Assembly: GCA_964510575.1 (NCBI GenBank)
Contig: CAZECN010000005.1
Location: forward strand, 1-64,000
From: CALKYB01 sp964510575
GTDB lineage: Bacteria; Bdellovibrionota_C; UBA2361; SZUA-149; CALKYB01
Length of the DNA: 64,000 bases
Reading direction: 5' to 3'
Shown here: positions 7,927-16,266 of the stretch, in pieces
Position numbering within the stretch: position 1 is the first letter of the stretch
Layout of the letters: every line of letters starts with the position of its first letter
The notes under the pieces: model-generated
The model's database searches: none
Told to the model about the DNA's origin: nothing
Seen by the model: only the letters and a program-made list of their open reading frames with translations
Position numbers and translations under genes: made by a program

Positions 7927-9219
7927 TTATCTAACCATGAAGTTTTTTATATTTTGTACACTTTGCCCCAGCATTGCTGCAGCGATTCTGGGGTCTCCAT
8001 TTGACTGTTCTAAAGCGCTTAGTACTTGAGCAGAGCTTGGACTTCCATAAGAGCCTATGGAATTTGTCCATTTTCTTTTATTGAACAAAATCCCTGCCAA
8101 AAGATAGTTTTCAGAATTTTTTAAGTTTTCCAGTGGTTTGAAGGAATCTTCTTCAGCGAGAGCTTTCAGTCTATTCTCTGGAGTTGCAGCGCTTTCGATC
8201 ACGACGGACTTCAGTTCTTTTATATTTCCTTCCCAAGGAAGTTTAATCAGCTCTTGAATGAGACTTTGAGTAAACTCGAGTCCATTGAATGTGACATGGG
8301 GTTTTGCTTCAGAGAGAAAGTGTTTAACTAAAGGATAAAAATCACTAGATCGATGTTCTAAAGAATCAAGATTTACGTTTTTAGTTTCACAAATTTTCTC
8401 CAAGGCCTTGGTTGTTTTAGAACAACTAGTACCTAGGATGATGCGGATAGAGGCTAGGTTATTTTTATCTTGGTTTTGCAGCCAGGAAATTATACCCGCA
8501 CTATCAAATTCACAATGATCAAGTATTAGTGTCAGCCCTCCGATTGCGTTTTTTGAAACTTCAATTGTTAGGTTAGTTGGTAAAAGATCACTAAGTGGTT
8601 TGACCCATTCGTCTAAATTATATTCAAGAAGGATATTCTTTTCTGGCAGAGAATTGTGGATGTGTCGAGATATATGGCTTCGACCGCTCCCCCTTGGACC
8701 GTAAACCACAACCGTCTTGGAAGCTTGATTTAAAGCAGCCTCGGCTGAGGCAAGTGTTTCCTTGAATGAGCTGGATTGGCCAAGAGTTATCTGTTGGAGC
8801 GTTTTGTTCTTGGCTTTCTTTTTAACTGGTTGTATTTTTTCGTTATTTAGAATTGACTCAATTGACTTGATCACTTTTTCAAGGCTACGGGACCCATTTA
8901 TATCAATGTAGTCGACAGCTCCTAGTTTCATGGCATCAACAGCTGTTGAGACTCCTGGTTCATCCGTCCAGACAAGAATACTTTGGTTGGCCAAGTCGTT
9001 GTTCTCGAGTAGCTCGATTGCCGTGCCGAATTCTCCTAATAGGTAATCGGTTACCACAAGCCTAGGTTGCCGTTCAGCCAAGACCTTAGCCAAGTGTTTG
9101 TCAGGTGTTACTCTGCTAGCTTGAAACTGTCTCCAGTTAAGATTCTTCTCTAGATCAAGGGCAGCTTTAGCCTTAGCCGACTGTTGCTCATCGAGAACTA
9201 TTATAACGTCTTCAACCAT
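7927..9219 (-). CDS. Receiver-like/degenerate AAA+/Fis-type regulator, NtrC-like
   Basis: About 430 residues in NtrC layout. The N-terminal receiver-like domain has VVTDYLLGEFG around the phospho-acceptor Asp and ends with GAVDYIDI. The AAA+ domain is degenerate: Walker A reads GPRGSGRSH with Arg in place of the catalytic Lys, Walker B reads LILDHCEF with His in place of Glu, and no GAFTGA loop is present. The end still has the WEGNIKELKSVV segment and a Fis-like helix-turn-helix. The ATG at 9219 has GGAG about six bases upstream and is preferred over the TTG at 9246. It is immediately followed by the intact activator, so a hetero-oligomer with a catalytically dead subunit is plausible. Confidence 0.83.
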   Translation of the reverse strand: MVEDVIIVLDEQQSAKAKAALDLEKNLNWRQFQASRVTPDKHLAKVLAERQPRLVVTDYLLGEFGTAIELLENNDLANQSILVWTDEPGVSTAVDAMKLGAVDYIDINGSRSLEKVIKSIESILNNEKIQPVKKKAKNKTLQQITLGQSSSFKETLASAEAALNQASKTVVVYGPRGSGRSHISRHIHNSLPEKNILLEYNLDEWVKPLSDLLPTNLTIEVSKNAIGGLTLILDHCEFDSAGIISWLQNQDKNNLASIRIILGTSCSKTTKALEKICETKNVNLDSLEHRSSDFYPLVKHFLSEAKPHVTFNGLEFTQSLIQELIKLPWEGNIKELKSVVIESAATPENRLKALAEEDSFKPLENLKNSENYLLAGILFNKRKWTNSIGSYGSPSSAQVLSALEQSNGDPRIAAAMLGQSVQNIKNFMVR

Positions 9220-9396
9220 TGCGCTCCAATTAGTTGATAAAAACAATCGATATTTAGATCAATCCTGAGTCTTTTACCTATTGAACTGAGTCAGAATAGT
9301 CAGTCTTGCCGTAGTTAAGACGCGCAGTTGGGAACCAATGATTCAGTAACATGAATGGATCTGAAATTTTATTTGGCCTGTTGAGCTGAGATAATT

Positions 9397-10002
9397 ATGG
9401 CTGATATTTTAATAGTCGAAGACGGAGTCATCGAGCGGGAGAGGTTACAGAATCTGTTTTCTTCCGCTGGATATTCTGTTCGTACAGCCGATAACTTTGA
9501 TTCAGCCGATAGTTTGTTAAGTGTTGAGGCTTGTCGTCTATGTATATTGGATATCGGTTTGTCTGACCGATCTGGCTCCTTACTCTTCGAAAAACTTAAT
9601 TCCTTAAAACAAAGGCCGATTGTAATTGTTCTCACTGGGAACCCTTCTGTTCATCTGAAACGGAGTTTGATTGAACAGGGTGCAAGCGATTTTATTGTTA
9701 AAGCTAGTCCTCAAGCTGAAAATGATCGTTTGTTAGAGAATGTGCGAAGTAAACTTGGTGATCCTCGACCTCAGGCTACTTCTAAGTCAGCTATAGCTCT
9801 TTCAGATTTTATCAAAAATTTTATTATGGAAAAATCTAAGGAGTTGTTCTTGAATTCCAATTTAGAGCTTGCTGAGTGTAAAAGCTGTGGAAGTACAAAC
9901 ATTGAGGTAACTTTTAGTCATAAACTTCAAGTACCCCCGGTAGTAGAAGGGCTCTTACGCTGCTCAGACTGTGGAGCAGTATATGATCCAGAGGTAAGTT
10001 AA
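9397..10002 (+). CDS. Response-regulator receiver domain fused to a zinc ribbon
   Basis: A 201-residue cytosolic protein. Residues 1-115 are a receiver domain: acidic pocket VEDG, phospho-acceptor Asp52 in LDIGLSDRSG, the switch Thr in IVLTGN, and the conserved Lys in FIVKAS. After a helical linker, the last 45 residues hold CKSCGSTN and CSDCGAVY, two CxxC knuckles of a zinc ribbon. No DNA-binding helix-turn-helix is visible. The stop overlaps the next start (TAATG), coupling it to the hybrid kinase at 10002, its likely phospho-donor. The output through a zinc ribbon is unusual, and its target (nucleic acid or protein) is unknown. Confidence 0.85.
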   Translation: MADILIVEDGVIERERLQNLFSSAGYSVRTADNFDSADSLLSVEACRLCILDIGLSDRSGSLLFEKLNSLKQRPIVIVLTGNPSVHLKRSLIEQGASDFIVKASPQAENDRLLENVRSKLGDPRPQATSKSAIALSDFIKNFIMEKSKELFLNSNLELAECKSCGSTNIEVTFSHKLQVPPVVEGLLRCSDCGAVYDPEVS

Positions 10003-13000
10003 TGTCTGGGCGCAGTAAGAGTAAGGGTTTTTTCCGAATAGCCAATGTTGACAAATACGATTTGGTGTCGGTTCTTTACCTTTGGTTCTTGACTCTGCTA
10101 GTTGGAATTTTAACAAGCTCGGCTTCTCAAGAAATTCACCTAGCAGGTGAGTTTATTTTAGGAGCCGCAATCCTATATACTTTCTTTGGTTTACTTACCT
10201 ATCACTTTGCTGAAAGGAAGAAACTTGCAGCAAGCTTAAGTTTACTCTGTTTCTCGATTTTAGCTTTAGCCCCTCTCCAAGGTACCGGTCTTTCCAATAA
10301 AGGTTCTGCTATCTTGCTTACTCTTTACTACACGGTAATTGTGGTGACTCCTGCTTTTTTCACCCTCTGGTCTTGGAAATTACAACTTCTTGCAGCACTA
10401 GTAGTAATGGTTAGTGCTACTTTTTCTTTATCCGTTCATTTTATGGATGAGATACTGAAGTTTATAATTCTTACTGGCGCTGCTAGCTTGCTTTCTGTGC
10501 GACTTGTGTATTTGAGAACAAGAAAGGCTAGGGCTGGAAGGTTTAGAATCATGTCCACCGAAGAGGAGAATGAATTCTCTCTTCACTTTAGACCGAAATT
10601 TTTAAATGTCTCTCTTTTTCTAGGCGGGCTGATTTTAGCCTTGCTAATACTCGAGGAGAGCTTCGAAGTTCAGGCTTTTTCATTTTCTGAATCGGCAAAT
10701 TTAAAAATTTACGCGCTTTTTACTCTTCTAATTGGAAATTTATCTGCTGGTGCTTGTCAAAAAATTAACCCCAAGATTATAGCCTTATCGACTCTTTCTA
10801 TAGTAGCTGCCTTGCTTGTCTCATCTCTAAACCTGAATAATTTTCAAAGCGGATCTCATTTAATTCTTCCGGTTCTTTTTATTGGATTTTCCACTTTGGC
10901 TCTGGGTTGGTCTTTTGCCTATCAAATTTCTTTTATTTGGGCTTTGTCCTTGGCCACAGTTTTTTCGATGTGCATCTCTCGACAAGGCTTTTTCTTGGAT
11001 AGTTCTTTTTTAAATAATCTATCTAAATCTTATAAAGACTTGAGTCTGATTTTGATGGGACTATCTCTATCTGTCTGGTTTTCAAGGAAGCTGGAGGTCA
11101 AATTTAGAAAATCAAGAGTAGAGCTTCCTTCAGTTGATTCTCATTTAAATGTTGAATCAAAAGAAATACCTGGTTTTCCTGCCTTTAGGTTGGTTAGCGA
11201 AAGACTCTCCAAGCATAGACAAAGCTTAATGCTGAAAAGTCTCTTGGTTCTCTCTGTTATTTCTTGTTTCATATCGACAACTCTGCTGATCGGAGCAGGT
11301 TCCTCCTTGATGGGATTGGCTTTGCTGACTTTAGTCTGTTCAGTAGTTGGCTGGGTCGTCATTAACTCCTCAGCCAATAGAGAGGATGATATTTCTGGTG
11401 AGTATATTTGGCTTGGAGGCGCTGTTCTCTCAGGGCTACTTATTCTTTGGCCTGCAATTTTAATAGCCAATGCCCCAAAGTTTTCTCAAGTAAATCATTT
11501 ATGGACTCTACTTCCTTTAGTTGCAATCGGCTTAGTCCCTTGGAGGCTGTCTGAACTCTTGCCAATCCTAGCTGTCTCAGTTTTTTGTGGTATGGAAATA
11601 GTTGGTAGCAGTGACGCTTCAATGGAACTGGCTCTAAATTATTGTGCGGTAGGATTATTAGCCCTTCTTTGTAACGTCTACAGAACGAGAAGGTTGATTG
11701 AGAGGGATGTTCTGGAAACTCTTCCCCTTTCGCTTGCTCGATGTTCTAGCGTTAGAGAAATTATGCTGGTAACCATCGACGCGCATCTCGCTTATTTTCA
11801 ATCAAATCAGGGCATGTTGCAAAGAGCTGAGGGCGAGCTGGAGCTCGTAAGAAATGATTCCCTATACCAGATTCGAGGCGAAGGTGTGTCCTTATATGAT
11901 ATTTCTAACTCGAAGCCAGACCAAGAGTATGAAATTTCCAAAGTGGATATGAGTGTTTGCAATTGGAATACTCAAGTAGAATTTTTCCATCCGGAGTTTG
12001 GTTTAGTTCAGGAGTTTCACGGACTTCATTTTAAATATCCTTCTTCAAGTAGTTTTTTGGGAGATATAGAGGGTGGTGTTGGATCGAGCCCCGGGGCAGT
12101 TAGTTTTATTCCTTTCAAACTACCCTTCTTTAAATTCCTACGTGGGGATGACATTAGGTTAAGCGAGCAGATTTTTTTGTTTGCAAGAATGAGAATAGAT
12201 TCCTGTATCGAAAAGGAGAATTCACTAAAGATTGCTGAAGCCAATAAGGTTCTTAATAAGAAGCGAGAGTTTGAAATCAATGCTTTGGTGCACGATATCA
12301 ATAATACTGTTCAGGATTTAACAGTTATTTGTGACTCTCTTTCTGAACAAGTTGATGAGCAAGGTCAATGGAGTAGCGACTTAGATCTTTGTGAGGAATT
12401 GACCAAAATTAGTGATGTATCTCGGTCTATGGCTTCCTCGGTTTCTGATGCTAAGAGAAAACGCGAGTTAGAGAGTATCAACGATCTTAGCCCTAGAGAA
12501 TTAGTGGAAGTGAAGGAATGTCTTGATGATGTTGTTAATCTTTCCAAAGTTCGTGCTGATCGAAAAAATATAAAGATAGATTATAGTCCTTTGCCAGATG
12601 AAGCCTGGGTTCGATTGTCGGCCCGTGAGCATTTAAGCACTGTGATGCGTAACCTTATTAATAATGCAATACAATATTCTGATTCTGGAGCCGAGGTTAA
12701 AATTCGAGCTCACATCGAAAATGAGAATATTTTTATCGAGGTGGAGGATAATGGTCCTGGCTTAAGTGATCATGACCGAAAAGAAATTTTCACAGCTGGA
12801 GTCAGAGGGGTGTCAGGTAAAGCTGTGCCAGGGGGGCTTGGAGTTGGTTTGGCTCAGTCCAGGAGAGTTGCTGAGGCTGGAGCCGGCAGTCTTCAGGTTA
12901 GCTCTAAGGGACTTGGCTATGGCAGTGCTTTTTTATTGTCCTTGCCTAAGGCTCCGTCGCCTAATTCTAGAGATAGAAATTGGGCACTATTAGTTGATGA

Positions 13001-13367
13001 CCAGCAATCAGTCGTGGACTTTTACTCCAGGATTGCGAAAGCCTTGGAGTTCGAACCCGAAACAGCCTGTTCGTTAGATGAAGCAGAGAGTTTAATTTTA
13101 GAATTAGGTGAGCCTAGCTTTGTTCTTACCGATCTACATTTAGGCAAGAGCAGTGGTTTTAGCGTTATAAAAAGTATCAGGGAAAAGTTTGGGGAATACG
13201 TGCCAATAATGGTAGTGAGCGGTTTGCCAGAAGATGATGTTGAGCAAAGAGTGAAGAAAGCAGGGGCCAATGATTTTCTTGCAAAACCTGTTAGTAGAAA
13301 AGCTCTTCTTGCGAGAATTGAAAGTCTGCTCAACCATGGAAATTATTTGAACAATTCGAAGAGGTAA
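10002..13367 (+). CDS. Large multi-pass membrane hybrid sensor histidine kinase
   Basis: An 1121-residue inner-membrane kinase. Residues about 18-190, 200-380 and 415-575 contain many hydrophobic spans (roughly fifteen or more), an unusually large sensor. A GAF-like or unknown soluble region (about 580-730) and a coiled segment lead to the dimerisation domain with the phospho-accepting His764 in LVHDINNTVQD. The ATPase domain shows the N box NLINNAIQYS, DNGPG, and the glycine-rich GGLGVGLAQSRRV. A C-terminal receiver has Asp1044 in LTDLHLGKSSG and Lys in FLAKPVS. It is coupled to the receiver/zinc-ribbon gene upstream and followed four bases later by a small gene. The signal sensed is unknown. 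Confidence 0.92.
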   Translation: MSGRSKSKGFFRIANVDKYDLVSVLYLWFLTLLVGILTSSASQEIHLAGEFILGAAILYTFFGLLTYHFAERKKLAASLSLLCFSILALAPLQGTGLSNKGSAILLTLYYTVIVVTPAFFTLWSWKLQLLAALVVMVSATFSLSVHFMDEILKFIILTGAASLLSVRLVYLRTRKARAGRFRIMSTEEENEFSLHFRPKFLNVSLFLGGLILALLILEESFEVQAFSFSESANLKIYALFTLLIGNLSAGACQKINPKIIALSTLSIVAALLVSSLNLNNFQSGSHLILPVLFIGFSTLALGWSFAYQISFIWALSLATVFSMCISRQGFFLDSSFLNNLSKSYKDLSLILMGLSLSVWFSRKLEVKFRKSRVELPSVDSHLNVESKEIPGFPAFRLVSERLSKHRQSLMLKSLLVLSVISCFISTTLLIGAGSSLMGLALLTLVCSVVGWVVINSSANREDDISGEYIWLGGAVLSGLLILWPAILIANAPKFSQVNHLWTLLPLVAIGLVPWRLSELLPILAVSVFCGMEIVGSSDASMELALNYCAVGLLALLCNVYRTRRLIERDVLETLPLSLARCSSVREIMLVTIDAHLAYFQSNQGMLQRAEGELELVRNDSLYQIRGEGVSLYDISNSKPDQEYEISKVDMSVCNWNTQVEFFHPEFGLVQEFHGLHFKYPSSSSFLGDIEGGVGSSPGAVSFIPFKLPFFKFLRGDDIRLSEQIFLFARMRIDSCIEKENSLKIAEANKVLNKKREFEINALVHDINNTVQDLTVICDSLSEQVDEQGQWSSDLDLCEELTKISDVSRSMASSVSDAKRKRELESINDLSPRELVEVKECLDDVVNLSKVRADRKNIKIDYSPLPDEAWVRLSAREHLSTVMRNLINNAIQYSDSGAEVKIRAHIENENIFIEVEDNGPGLSDHDRKEIFTAGVRGVSGKAVPGGLGVGLAQSRRVAEAGAGSLQVSSKGLGYGSAFLLSLPKAPSPNSRDRNWALLVDDQQSVVDFYSRIAKALEFEPETACSLDEAESLILELGEPSFVLTDLHLGKSSGFSVIKSIREKFGEYVPIMVVSGLPEDDVEQRVKKAGANDFLAKPVSRKALLARIESLLNHGNYLNNSKR

Positions 13368-13371
13368 TATT

Positions 13372-13782
13372 GTGAGTACTGATGCAGAGTTTAGAATTCT
13401 AGTTAGAAAGTCTATTTCCAGAAGAAGAAATGTATTTGTGGCTGGGATTGCTAGAAAATTTTTAGAGAATCAAGAATTTTTAAATGCAAGTAGTTCTGGG
13501 GAAGCTAGTTCACCTGAGTCGACTTCCGAGTGGATTTCTATTTCATCTCTGTCACAGCTTCGGAAAGCGACTGGTGGACGTTTTCAAAATTTGAAAGAGA
13601 GATGGATTAGGGCTGGACTACCTCTCAGACAACACCGAGGAGACAAGTCTGAGAGCTGGACATTGTCAGAAGACGGGTGGTTGGCGCTCAGCCTTTGGAT
13701 CAATAAACAGGGTTTTGAGGCAAGACTCTCCGATTGTCCCAAGGATGTAATATTTGAAATTAGAAACGTAATTGACCGATAA
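13372..13782 (+). CDS. Small hypothetical protein after the hybrid kinase
   Basis: A 136-residue soluble protein with a GTG start and GAGG about eight bases upstream. The middle (WISISSLSQLRKATGGRFQN, then a Trp-rich helical segment ending LSEDGWLALSLWINKQG) suggests a compact helical domain, perhaps DNA-binding or a protein-interaction fold, but I do not recognise it. It starts five bases after the hybrid kinase stop and so belongs to that signalling operon. Confidence 0.72.
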   Translation: MSTDAEFRILVRKSISRRRNVFVAGIARKFLENQEFLNASSSGEASSPESTSEWISISSLSQLRKATGGRFQNLKERWIRAGLPLRQHRGDKSESWTLSEDGWLALSLWINKQGFEARLSDCPKDVIFEIRNVIDR

Positions 13783-14118
13783 GATGGTTCAGGGTTGTTT
13801 TCTAAGTTTCAGTGATGGGCTAAGCTGGTTATAACACTGGATAAATATAGATGACTAAAACTATATCAAATGTCCAGATAAATTCCGAGCCTATCTGGTT
13901 TGGTTGTGAATCTAAATTATTGGAAGTTCAATAGTTTTACTTAAGAATTCACTTGATTGTGACGTGTTAAGTAAACAGATGAGTCGTTTGATTCAAGAGA
14001 GGTCAAAGAGAGGTATGCTTTACCGTGAAGTTTATAGCTTGTTTTATTCGATGATGAGTTAATTTTTGTTAACCGTTTTTTGCCGAAACGGTTCTTTTAA
14101 GTATTTACGGAAATATCC
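13783..14118 (+). promoter_or_regulatory. 336-base intergenic region with a hairpin upstream of the PP2C gene
   Basis: No convincing open reading frame is seen. A perfect 8-base inverted repeat, AACCGTTT (14071-14078) and AAACGGTT (14086-14093), sits 25 bases before the ATG of the phosphatase gene, with a 7-base loop. It could be an operator or a leader hairpin; the short T-rich stretch after it is too weak for a clear terminator. The region should hold the promoter of the secretion/phosphorylation locus, but I cannot identify consensus -35/-10 or -24/-12 boxes with confidence. Confidence 0.45.
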
Positions 14119-15090
14119 ATGCTTGGTGAAACATCTACAGGTAGTCTAGCTCCAACAAGCGGCGAAGTTATACCGGCTGCGGTTACTGATGTTGGCTGCG
14201 AAAGAGAGATAAACGAAGATCGCTATGCGGTTATTGATTCTCCTCATGGCAAAGTTTGGGTAGTTTGCGATGGCATGGGTGGTTCTATGGGCGGAGAGCT
14301 TGCTGCGCAGCTTGCGATTGATGCAATTCGCCGAAGTCTCGAATCTAGAGATTATCAGAGTCCGATGGAGGCTGTCAGGCATGCTGTCCAGGAAGCAAAC
14401 AGAGTCATTGTATTAAGAAGACAAAACCCAGCTTTCAGTAGTATGGGTACTACGATTGTTGCTGCTCTAATTTCAGGACCTGAGGTAGTTATTGCCCATG
14501 CAGGAGATAGTCGAGCTTATTTAGTTCGCGATGGATTGATTGAGCAATTGACAGTTGATCATACCTACGTTCAAGATTTAGTAGAGCGAGGATCAATTAC
14601 TGCTGAAGAAGCACTGTCTCACCCGCAGGCTCATGTCTTAACTAAGTGCTTAGGGGGGGACCCCAGACTTTCATTAGACTTTTCACAATTTTGGACTTGG
14701 ACAGCAGATGATAGCTCGGCGCCAGCAGATCTATTGGTTTTAGCGAGCGATGGTCTTTACAGTTTGGTTGATCAAGATGAGATAGCTCGAAGCGTAGGTT
14801 CCAGAACTCCACAGGAGAGTTGTGTTGAGTTAGTTGAACTGGCTAAAGCTAGGGGCGGCTATGATAATATTACGATAGCGATATTACCAATTCCAGGACA
14901 ACTGAGAGACGAAGAGCCTCCAGCTGCAAGATCGGTAAAACCTACCGTTGCGAAGAAAAAGAAACAGAAAGAGAAAGGACCGAGTCTATTTTCCGGATTC
15001 ACCTGGGGAAAAAGATTACTCTTGATGGGATTACTTTTTTGCATTGGCAGTATTGCAACAGCAATGATTCTTGCTCTGTTAATGTTCTAG
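14119..15090 (+). CDS. Membrane-anchored PP2C-family Ser/Thr protein phosphatase
   Basis: It removes phosphate from Ser/Thr residues and is expected to oppose the kinase encoded at 16267. The 323-residue protein has the full set of PP2C motifs: REINEDRY, VVCDGMGGSMGGE, SSMGTTIVAAL, IAHAGDSRAYLVRDG, LVLASDGLYSLV and GGYDNITIAIL, so the metal-binding Asp residues are intact. After a basic Lys-rich linker there is one C-terminal transmembrane span (LLLMGLLFCIGSIATAMILA), placing the catalytic domain on the cytoplasmic face. It heads the locus PP2C, FHA, kinase, Tad and T3SS. Phosphatases of this type near a T3SS are known in Chlamydiae. Confidence 0.94.
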   Translation: MLGETSTGSLAPTSGEVIPAAVTDVGCEREINEDRYAVIDSPHGKVWVVCDGMGGSMGGELAAQLAIDAIRRSLESRDYQSPMEAVRHAVQEANRVIVLRRQNPAFSSMGTTIVAALISGPEVVIAHAGDSRAYLVRDGLIEQLTVDHTYVQDLVERGSITAEEALSHPQAHVLTKCLGGDPRLSLDFSQFWTWTADDSSAPADLLVLASDGLYSLVDQDEIARSVGSRTPQESCVELVELAKARGGYDNITIAILPIPGQLRDEEPPAARSVKPTVAKKKKQKEKGPSLFSGFTWGKRLLLMGLLFCIGSIATAMILALLMF

Positions 15091-15124
15091 GAGTTTGATA
15101 CAAAGATTTTTATTGGAGAAAAAA

Positions 15125-16201
15125 ATGAGCGATAACGAAGATAAAAGTAAAAGTACGGTTCCGAATGGAGTTGATCCGAAGTTGGAAGATACCCTTCAGG
15201 ATACTAGTTCTAGAGCTAGAAATAAGACAGTTATGCTGACCCCTGAAGTCACTGGTCAAATCCGTGATATGTTGGGTAGCGGTGTTGCTAAAACAGAGAG
15301 TGATGCTCCCAATGTTTCTTTGGGGAAGGCCCTTCCAGGAGCAGCTGATGCTGCAACGGGTAATGGAAATGTTCCTGCGGTTGCAAAGCCTGCGACTGGA
15401 GGTCCCGACTCTTGGAGTAAGCCCGGAGCTTCTGTTGTAACTACAGGTTCGGCCTCACCAAGGCCGTCTGAGGTAGCTATGCCAGGTGGTGCTGCGAATG
15501 GTGCAGGTTCTCGCGACAAGACTACTGTTTTGAAAAGAACTCCAGGAGGAGGTGACCCTATGACTTCTTTAATGGGTAGTCCTAGTGCTTCCTCCTCTAG
15601 TAACGGATCAAGTGCGAGTGCTCCTACAACCCCGGCACCTTCTATTGGTGGAGCCGTTGCAACGGGAGTGGCTTCAAGTCCAACGCCTGGAGTAGGACAA
15701 ACATCTTTCCCAATGTCGGCAACTCAAGTTGGAGTTGCAGCTGGGCAGAATACTAAGGTTGCTGCTAAGTCAAAGATAGTTGGATTCTTAATTTCTTTCG
15801 ATAAGTCAGAGAATGGTGAAGTCTATGAGATTCGTTCTGGTAGGTATATGCTTTCATCAAGATCGGCTGGACAAGAGGATTATATAATTATTCAAGATGA
15901 GAGTATTTCCGCTCTACATGCGATTGTTAGGGCTACAGATGATGGAAAGATACAAATTTTAGATCAACTTTCAGAGTTCGGTACTGGGGTTACACCATTA
16001 GGAAAAGCAGCGGAAGATGATGTATCTGGTTCCATGGTTTCTGTGAAACATGGTGATATTGTTAGGTTTGGTAAACGAAAGTTTACTGTGTGTTGCGTTC
16101 CTACTTCGACGAAAGTGGCTAGTGCAGCTAAAGCCCCGAATGCCGCTGCAGGTTCTGCTCCAAAACCAGCTCCGAAAGCAGCACCTAAGCCCAAAAGCTA
16201 G
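15125..16201 (+). CDS. FHA-like adaptor protein with a long disordered Ala/Ser/Pro region
   Basis: A cytosolic protein of about 358 residues. The ATG at 15125 follows GGAG and is preferred over an in-frame upstream ATG at 15095. The first two thirds are low-complexity and rich in Ala, Ser, Gly and Pro, with possible phosphosites in KTVMLTPEV and KTTVLKRTP. The last third is an FHA-like fold (YMLSSRSAG, ISALHAIVRA, LSEFGTGV, VKHGDIVRFGKRKF), with FGT where canonical FHA domains have NGT. That domain is clearly paralogous to the C-terminus of the 31538 gene. It ends in an Ala/Pro/Lys-rich tail. It lies between phosphatase and kinase genes and is a likely kinase substrate. Confidence 0.8.
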   Translation: MSDNEDKSKSTVPNGVDPKLEDTLQDTSSRARNKTVMLTPEVTGQIRDMLGSGVAKTESDAPNVSLGKALPGAADAATGNGNVPAVAKPATGGPDSWSKPGASVVTTGSASPRPSEVAMPGGAANGAGSRDKTTVLKRTPGGGDPMTSLMGSPSASSSSNGSSASAPTTPAPSIGGAVATGVASSPTPGVGQTSFPMSATQVGVAAGQNTKVAAKSKIVGFLISFDKSENGEVYEIRSGRYMLSSRSAGQEDYIIIQDESISALHAIVRATDDGKIQILDQLSEFGTGVTPLGKAAEDDVSGSMVSVKHGDIVRFGKRKFTVCCVPTSTKVASAAKAPNAAAGSAPKPAPKAAPKPKS

Positions 16202-16266
16202 GGCTTAGATTTTAAGGTTTTTATTTTGGTGAAGTCTATTAATTAATATTGGTTTGGGACGGTTCG

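Noticed and set aside
15256..15519. Antisense frame in the FHA adaptor
   Set aside because: It is a shadow of the low-complexity Ala/Ser/Pro region.
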